Below are positions 45,700 to 49,855 of a stretch of DNA of 49,855 nucleotides, piece by piece. Below the pieces are notes generated by a model, which saw only the letters and a list, made by a program, of their open reading frames with translations, was not told the DNA's origin and did not search any database. The stretch is from an uncultured Clostridia bacterium (GTDB lineage Bacteria > Bacillota > Clostridia > Oscillospirales > Ruminococcaceae): assembly GCA_944388075.1 (NCBI GenBank), contig CALXHI010000013.1, positions 1-49,855 on the forward strand. The letters run 5' to 3'. Numbering within the stretch: the first letter of the stretch is position 1; the number at the start of each line of letters is the position of its first letter. The position numbers and the translations under genes are program-made.

Positions 45700-47520
45700 A
45701 TGAACGCAAAAAAAATGTTGTCACTGGGTTTATCAGCGTTGATGACGCTCGGCAGCATGGGCTATGCAGCACCGTTTTCGTCGGACCTGCTGCAAGCGGC
45801 AGCGGTCGATGACTGCAATGATGACTGGCTTCATGCCAAGGGTAGCCGTCTCTATGACAAAAACGGCAACGAGGTCTGGCTGACCGGTGCGAACTGGTTC
45901 GGCTTTAACTGCAGCGAGAATGTTCCGCACTATCTCTGGAGCGGTGACATTGACGATTTCCTGTCGTCGATTGCCGACCACGGCATCAATGTGATTCGTT
46001 TCCCGATTTCTACGGAGCTGCTGCTTTCGTGGATGAACGGGACGCCGAATCCGGTCGGTTCTGTGCAGGCAGGCTACGATCCGCCACAGGACACGGTTGC
46101 GGAGGATGGTACCGTCACGCCGGCAGGCTACTATGTCAATATTAACAAGGACTTTGTGCTGGAGGACGGTAAGACGCTGAAAAACAGCATGGAGATTTTC
46201 GATATCATCATGGCAAAGTGCAAGCAGTACGGTCTGAAAGCGTTTGTCGATATCCACAGCCCGCACGCCGACAACTCCGGTCATGTCTATAACCTATGGT
46301 ATGGCAAAGAAACCTCCGATGGTACGATGGTGACAACCGATATGTGGATCGATTCCTTGGTTTGGCTTGCGGAGAAGTACAGCAATGATGATACCTTGCT
46401 GGGCTATGACCTGAAAAATGAGCCGCATGGCAAAGGGCAGGAAGGCGATAAGGCTGCGAAGTGGGATGATTCGACCGATGAGAACAATTGGGCATATGCG
46501 GCGACTCGCTGTGCCAATGCGATTCTTGAAGTCAATCCGAATGCGTTGATCTTTGTCGAAGGTGTCGAGCAGCAGTTGAAGGAAGGCTCCGGCAACTACT
46601 GGGGCATGCCCGATTCACTAACCAATTCGCCGTACTATCCCGGCTGGTGGGGCGGACAACTCCGTGGCGTACGGGACAATCCCGTTGTTCCGGACAGCGG
46701 TACGAGCCAGATCGTCTACTCGCCGCATGACTACGGTCCGTCCGTCTATGCACAGACTTGGTTCGACAAGGACTTCACCACGCAGACCTTGCTCGATGAC
46801 TATTGGTATGATACCTGGGCGTTTATCAATGCGGAAGACATTGCACCGCTGTTGATTGGCGAGTGGGGTGGTCATATGGATGGCGGCAAGAACCAGAAAT
46901 GGATGGAGCTACTTCGTGACTACATGATTGATAACCACATCAGCCATACATTCTGGTGCCTGAACACCAATTCCGGTGATACCGGCGGATTGTGGAGCGG
47001 CCTTGGCTTTACGCAGGGCAGCGGCACATCCATTGAGTGGGATGAAGAAAAGTACGGCATGATGGAGCTGTCGCTGTGGCAGACACAGGAAAGCGGCTTG
47101 TATATCGGTCTGGATCATCAGAAAGCATTGGGCAACAATGGTACAGGCTTGTCGCTGAACGAGTTCTATGCTTCGTATGCTTCAACCGAGGGCAGCAATC
47201 TCGACGGTGGCACGATTGTCAGCGGTACGCCGATTGTGACGGATACGCCTTCGGATAGCACATCCTCTACGACCACCACATCCGATACGGCTACCGAAAA
47301 GCTGTGGGGCGATATTGACTGTAGTGGTATTGTGAATGTTGCGGATGGCGTTCTGTACAACCGCTATATTGCGGAGGATGCAGACGTTGTGGTGACGGAC
47401 GCCGGTCTAGCACAGGCAGATGTCAATGGAGATGCAAGAGTCACTGCGACGGATACATCCTTGGTGTTGCGTTTTGTAGCGAATTTAATTCCTGCAAGCG
47501 ACCTGAATCCGAATGCGTAA
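45700..47520 (+). CDS. Secreted GH5 endoglucanase with dockerin
   Basis: About 606 residues. Signal peptide (about 1-35), then a GH5 catalytic domain (about 37-480) with the acid/base Glu241 in DLKNEPHG and the nucleophile Glu388 in IGEWGGHMD. The start motif WLTGANWFGFNCSE points to subfamily 1, close to the Acidothermus E1-type enzymes. It hydrolyses internal beta-1,4 links of cellulose. A Ser/Thr linker (about 505-530) leads to a dockerin (about 536-606) with two good calcium loops (GDIDCSGIVNVAD and ADVNGDARVTATD). The ribosome binding site is a run of five G (45687-45691); no clear promoter is seen, so it may be read from the SseB promoter. Confidence 0.92.
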   Translation: MNAKKMLSLGLSALMTLGSMGYAAPFSSDLLQAAAVDDCNDDWLHAKGSRLYDKNGNEVWLTGANWFGFNCSENVPHYLWSGDIDDFLSSIADHGINVIRFPISTELLLSWMNGTPNPVGSVQAGYDPPQDTVAEDGTVTPAGYYVNINKDFVLEDGKTLKNSMEIFDIIMAKCKQYGLKAFVDIHSPHADNSGHVYNLWYGKETSDGTMVTTDMWIDSLVWLAEKYSNDDTLLGYDLKNEPHGKGQEGDKAAKWDDSTDENNWAYAATRCANAILEVNPNALIFVEGVEQQLKEGSGNYWGMPDSLTNSPYYPGWWGGQLRGVRDNPVVPDSGTSQIVYSPHDYGPSVYAQTWFDKDFTTQTLLDDYWYDTWAFINAEDIAPLLIGEWGGHMDGGKNQKWMELLRDYMIDNHISHTFWCLNTNSGDTGGLWSGLGFTQGSGTSIEWDEEKYGMMELSLWQTQESGLYIGLDHQKALGNNGTGLSLNEFYASYASTEGSNLDGGTIVSGTPIVTDTPSDSTSSTTTTSDTATEKLWGDIDCSGIVNVADGVLYNRYIAEDADVVVTDAGLAQADVNGDARVTATDTSLVLRFVANLIPASDLNPNA

Positions 47521-47529
47521 TTACAAACG

Positions 47530-47561
47530 AAAACGAACCGCAGGCTTGCGGTTCGTTTTTG
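47530..47561 (+). terminator. First terminator of the GH5 gene
   Basis: A 13-bp perfect stem (47530-47542 with 47547-47559), tetraloop GGCT, then T. Confidence 0.9.
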
Positions 47562-47571
47562 TGTGTACATG

Positions 47572-47608
47572 AAAAGCGGGTGTATTCCGAAGAATACACC
47601 CGCTTTTT
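47572..47608. terminator. Second terminator, bidirectional
   Basis: A 15-bp perfect stem (47572-47586 with 47593-47607), T-run on the plus strand, A-run before it. Confidence 0.9.
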
Positions 47609-47796
47609 TCATCCGCCTTGCCGTCGCTCAACGCATAAAACCCGCCGAGACAGGTGGGTATCCGCCTGTACCGCTCTCGCTCCCTTCGTCCGCATAAGCG
47701 GGAGGTCTGCAATCCTGATACAGAGCATGGGATTCCCTTTTCAAAAGTGTTGGATTATATCAAATCGAGCTTGCTCGAACAAGGCAGAAGCGTCGT
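47609..47796. other. Intergenic stretch with hairpins, no gene
   Basis: CAGGTGG/CCGCCTG with loop GTAT, enclosed by GAGA/TCTC, and CTCCC/GGGAG follow one another around 47650-47705. TCGAGC/GCTCGA at 47765-47778 may end the DUF1292 transcript on the minus strand. It may be a small structured RNA or a repeat; I cannot decide. Confidence 0.35.
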
Positions 47797-48204
47797 TTAG
47801 GCTTCGTCGCAATCGCAGTCGCTTTGGCAATCACAGCCATCCTCGAAATCGGATTCCTCGTCACCGTGGCAGCAATCGCAGTCCTCATCATCACAATCGC
47901 ATTCGCAGTCGGCAATGATCTGTGCGATGAATCGCTCACAGACGGATTCGTAAAGCTCGTCATCTTCGATTGGTGCAAGCTGTCCATCGCCATTGGCATC
48001 CGGCACGATCTGCATTACCACAAGTTCCAATTCCATTTCCGCTTCCGGGTCTTCCACATAAGGCAGAAACGCCATATAGGTAACTTCATCGATTGCCATT
48101 GAGCCAACGCTTTCAAAGGGCCTTTCATTGCCGCCCTCGTCTACAAAAATGAAACGCTGCGGCTCTTCGTCAAGGTTCATGGCGTTTTGGATATCATCAG
48201 CCAT
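47797..48204 (-). CDS. DUF1292-family protein with Cys/Asp-rich tail
   Basis: A 135-residue protein. The DUF1292 domain (about 15-95, FIFVDEGGNERPFESVGSM, YMAFLPYVED, ELELVVMQIVPD) is followed by a tail of about 38 residues with ten Cys and many Asp/Glu (CECDCDDEDCDCCHGDEE and onward). AAGGAGG precedes ATG 48204. The domain itself has no known function. The tail looks suited to bind metal ions, though that is inference. It follows a paralogue in the same direction, 21 bases apart. Confidence 0.85.
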   Translation of the reverse strand: MADDIQNAMNLDEEPQRFIFVDEGGNERPFESVGSMAIDEVTYMAFLPYVEDPEAEMELELVVMQIVPDANGDGQLAPIEDDELYESVCERFIAQIIADCECDCDDEDCDCCHGDEESDFEDGCDCQSDCDCDEA

Positions 48205-48225
48205 GGGACTCTCCTCCTTTTTCAT

Positions 48226-48567
48226 TCAGTGACAGCAATCGCAGTCGTCTTCCTCACAATCGCAATCCTCATCAAGACGATCGAGGAAGATGTTTGCGAG
48301 GCGATCATATTCTTCGTCACTTTCAATCGGTGCGAGGATGTCGCAGCCATTGTGATCGGTGGTTGCCTCAACAACAACTAGTTCCAGCTCCTGATTCAGC
48401 AACTCCTGCGGATCCCGGATGTAGGGCACGAACGCATAGTAGATGCGTTCGCCCTCCTTCATGATGTCAATTAGCTCAAACTCCTTGTCGTTGCCTTCCT
48501 CATCAGTCAGCACATAGACATCGGCTTCGAGTTCGCCGCTGCTCATCGGATTCAGATTATCAGACAT
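48226..48567 (-). CDS. DUF1292-family protein, shorter Cys/Asp tail
   Basis: A 113-residue paralogue of the gene just downstream. The domain reads DVYVLTDEEGNDKEFELIDIM and YYAFVPYIRDPQELLNQELELVVVE. The tail is DEDCDCEEDDCDCCH, with five Cys. TGGAG lies 6 bases before ATG 48567. It is the first gene of the pair and has a consensus promoter at 48626-48654. Confidence 0.85.
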   Translation of the reverse strand: MSDNLNPMSSGELEADVYVLTDEEGNDKEFELIDIMKEGERIYYAFVPYIRDPQELLNQELELVVVEATTDHNGCDILAPIESDEEYDRLANIFLDRLDEDCDCEEDDCDCCH

Positions 48568-48625
48568 AGTATACTCCATTCTTTGATTTCTTATTCGCTG
48601 GTTGCATTTGCATATCTGCACTTTT

Positions 48626-48654
48626 ATTGTACCCGATTTTTTGTCAAATGTCAA
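48626..48654 (-). promoter_or_regulatory. Promoter of the DUF1292 pair
   Basis: On the minus strand: TTGACA (48649-48654), a 17-base spacer and TACAAT (48626-48631). Confidence 0.75.
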
Positions 48655-48709
48655 GGGCAAAATCGAAAAAATTCGGGACAAAATTTTTCTGAAAAGTTGC
48701 CGGAAACTA

Positions 48710-48738
48710 TTGACATTTGTCTGAAAGTGTGGTATAAT
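48710..48738 (+). promoter_or_regulatory. Strong promoter of the long RNA
   Basis: TTGACA (48710-48715), a 17-base spacer and TATAAT (48733-48738), both matching the consensus. The predicted start is near 48745. No protein gene follows on this strand. Confidence 0.85.
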
Positions 48739-48744
48739 AAGGGT

Positions 48745-49590
48745 ACAAAGAAACAGCAGACAGCTTGAATGCAACCAGCTGTACCAGCCGAGAGAGATCG
48801 AATCGGTTCGTAAGCGTAGGTTATGGGGCTGCGAATCCGACCATGTACAGTCATCACACTCAAAAGTCCGCTTGCGGAATCTGCTGTATTCTTAGGACAC
48901 ATCATAGCGTTTATCTTCGTACAGATATCCGGCTGTGAAATTTGATCCGGTTAGGAGCGTGAGTCCGGTGGGCACAGACGACATTACCTCATCTACGCCT
49001 TTCTCCACCGTTGAGATGGGCTGCAGCACCAAGGCGACTGCTTTCACGGTGAGTGGGTACACGAACTTGTAATATGTAGTCCGGACAACAATTCGTTGTA
49101 CGACTCCCATTCCAATCAGGAAAACGATAGCTCGATTGCATCGGTCAAAAGATCGGTGTTCGAATAGAAATTCGATGTGCTGTGGCTTGCAACATAGAGT
49201 AAAGCGTTCCGGATGCATCGGAACGAGTTCCTGCATTGCGCAACGGTGTATGGCATTTTGAAGCTCTCTTGAGCTTTGCAACGTAACTTTCAGAAGCATG
49301 TTCGGCTTCTTAGAGCGTTTGGCTCAACTCCCGCCAAGTGAATATGAGATGCAATGTGACCCATGCCGCAGAGCGGAATCATAGTGATTGGCGTTGCAAT
49401 ATATGCGAAACAATATTGCATAAGAAGGGAATTGATGTCTTATGAGTAAGCACAGAGTGAAAATTGAATAGAATATGGGGTGGTTGTGAAATGGCGAATG
49501 TCCTTAACGGAAAATAGCCGCCATCCTACTGAATCAGATAGCCGGCATCGCATGTAACTGTAACCATTACATGCGGTGTCGGTTTTGGAT
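48745..49590 (+). ncRNA. Candidate large structured non-coding RNA
   Basis: About 845 bases with no plus-strand gene. The first 145 bases close on themselves: ACAGCAGA (48753-48760) with TCTGCTGT (48880-48887). Inside lie CTGTACCAGCC/GGCTG...GTACAG and a TCCG-CTTG-CGGA hairpin. Then come CGCCTT/AAGGCG (48996, 49031), ATCGGTC-AAAA-GATCGGT (49140-49157), TCGAAT-AGAA-ATTCGA (49160-49175), CGTTCCG/CGGAACG (49205-49225), AAGCTC-TCTT-GAGCTT (49261-49276), AGAAGC/GCTTCT (49292-49310), CCGC-AGA-GCGG (49366-49376), TGCAATAT/ATATTGCA (49395-49420) and ATGGCG/CGCCAT (49491-49524). A terminator ends it. Several loops are tetraloops. Size and style recall ROOL, GOLLD or OLE RNAs, but I cannot assign a class. 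A 135-codon minus-strand frame inside (48892-49299) is judged spurious. Confidence 0.6.
49542..49586 (+). terminator. Terminator of the long RNA
   Basis: CCGGCATCGCATGTAA (49542-49557) pairs with TTACATGCGGTGTCGG (49567-49582), with two non-Watson-Crick pairs, then TTTT. Confidence 0.75.
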
Positions 49591-49593
49591 TAA

Positions 49594-49709
49594 GGCAACA
49601 CCGTACAATTGACAAATCAAGAAAAATATGGTATCATAAAAGCATGAATAGACAGATGACGCTGGCAGAAATGAATGATGAGCTGGGTGCAGCCAGAACC
49701 AACAATTGA
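49594..49709 (+). mobile_element. Truncated IS5-like insertion sequence (5' end only)
   Basis: The stretch begins with GGCAACACCGTACAA (49594-49608), like the MITE ends. A promoter TTGACA-17-TATCAT and ATG 49644 follow. The 21-residue frame MNRQMTLAEMNDELGAARTN resembles the start of IS5-family transposases of Clostridia, then stops at 49707. The rest of the transposase is absent; the sequence changes and another element begins at 49730. Confidence 0.5.
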
Positions 49710-49729
49710 AAAATGATATGGTCGCGGAG

Positions 49730-49855
49730 TAATTAGTGTATCCTCAACAACCAGTCATTTTTAAAACGTCCCTATTTTCAACATCAAAAAAGAAAAAGGA
49801 CAAGACAAATTCAAAGAGGTGCAAAAGCATCGCCGCAAGGCGGTCGATGTTCATT
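49730..49855 (+). mobile_element. Edge of an element running off the right end
   Basis: It starts with TAATTAGTGTATCCTCAA (49730-49747), the inverted copy of 108-125, and continues with AAAACGTCC (49763-49771). It seems to have inserted into the IS5-like sequence. The body is outside the window. Confidence 0.4.

Noticed and set aside
48892..49299. A 135-codon minus-strand frame
   Set aside because: No ribosome binding site, no recognizable domain, and it lies across many perfect hairpins of the candidate RNA. It is kept as the alternative explanation.
48745..49590. RNase P RNA, tmRNA, SRP RNA or a T-box leader
   Set aside because: The universally conserved core motifs of these RNAs, as I remember them, are not seen, and there is no downstream gene for a riboswitch or T-box to control.

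Overview
The window looks like chromosome from an anaerobic, fibre-degrading Firmicute of the Ruminococcus flavefaciens / R. champanellensis type. Four secreted proteins carry duplicated calcium-binding dockerin repeats. One is a scaffoldin-like protein with cohesin-type modules. The other three are plant cell-wall enzymes: a double CE12-type esterase, a GH74 xyloglucanase and a GH5 cellulase. Thr-rich linkers, a type IV pilin, a sugar ABC importer without its own ATPase and low-GC Gram-positive promoters (TTGACA-17-TATAAT, AGGAGG) fit this. The species assignment is inference.

Layout. 1-4100 is the end of an integrated mobilizable element: an oriT-like hairpin, a mobC/relaxase deletion fusion, a ParB-like protein, a small accessory protein and a large serine recombinase. 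4180-11200 (minus strand) holds the scaffoldin-like protein, an aconitase-icd-rex operon and gap. 11440-15140 holds a MITE, a degenerate kinase-like protein, a pilin, a membrane protein and a catalytically dead metallophosphoesterase. 15168-21500 is a cell-wall enzyme block (CE12 and GH74, minus strand) with two probable small RNAs on the plus strand between them. 21746-26990 is a response regulator / histidine kinase / HtrA protease / UDP-sugar pyrophosphorylase run. 27020-34650 holds an AraC regulator and a block (ComEA-like protein, ABC sugar importer, unknown genes) that separates two fragments of dipicolinate synthase subunit A from each other. The second fragment still overlaps an intact subunit B gene. 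34590-40714 holds a YfhO-like membrane protein, a ROK regulator, DegV, TrmL and a small membrane protein. 40704-44560 is the pyrF-pyrK-pyrD-phosphatase-ruvX operon (minus strand). 44613-47610 holds an SseB-like gene and the GH5 cellulase. 47797-48660 holds two DUF1292 genes with Cys/Asp-rich tails. 48710-49590 looks like one long structured non-coding RNA with a near-consensus promoter, many hairpins and a terminator. The window ends in an IS5-like remnant cut by another element whose terminus is an inverted copy of the one at the left edge.

How it works together. The dockerin enzymes would be gathered on cohesins and attack cellulose, xyloglucan and acetylated pectin. The ABC importer would take up released oligosaccharides, and GAPDH and the citrate-to-2-oxoglutarate branch would process carbon, with the redox sensor Rex in the same transcript as the branch. 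The two small RNAs carry C-rich single-stranded stretches. All three dockerin enzymes start with unusual G5-G6 Shine-Dalgarno sequences complementary to them. This is an untested but specific hypothesis for post-transcriptional control of cell-wall enzymes.

Limits: everything was read by eye. RNA structures are hand-paired, family calls rest on remembered motifs, and no search or folding program was run.
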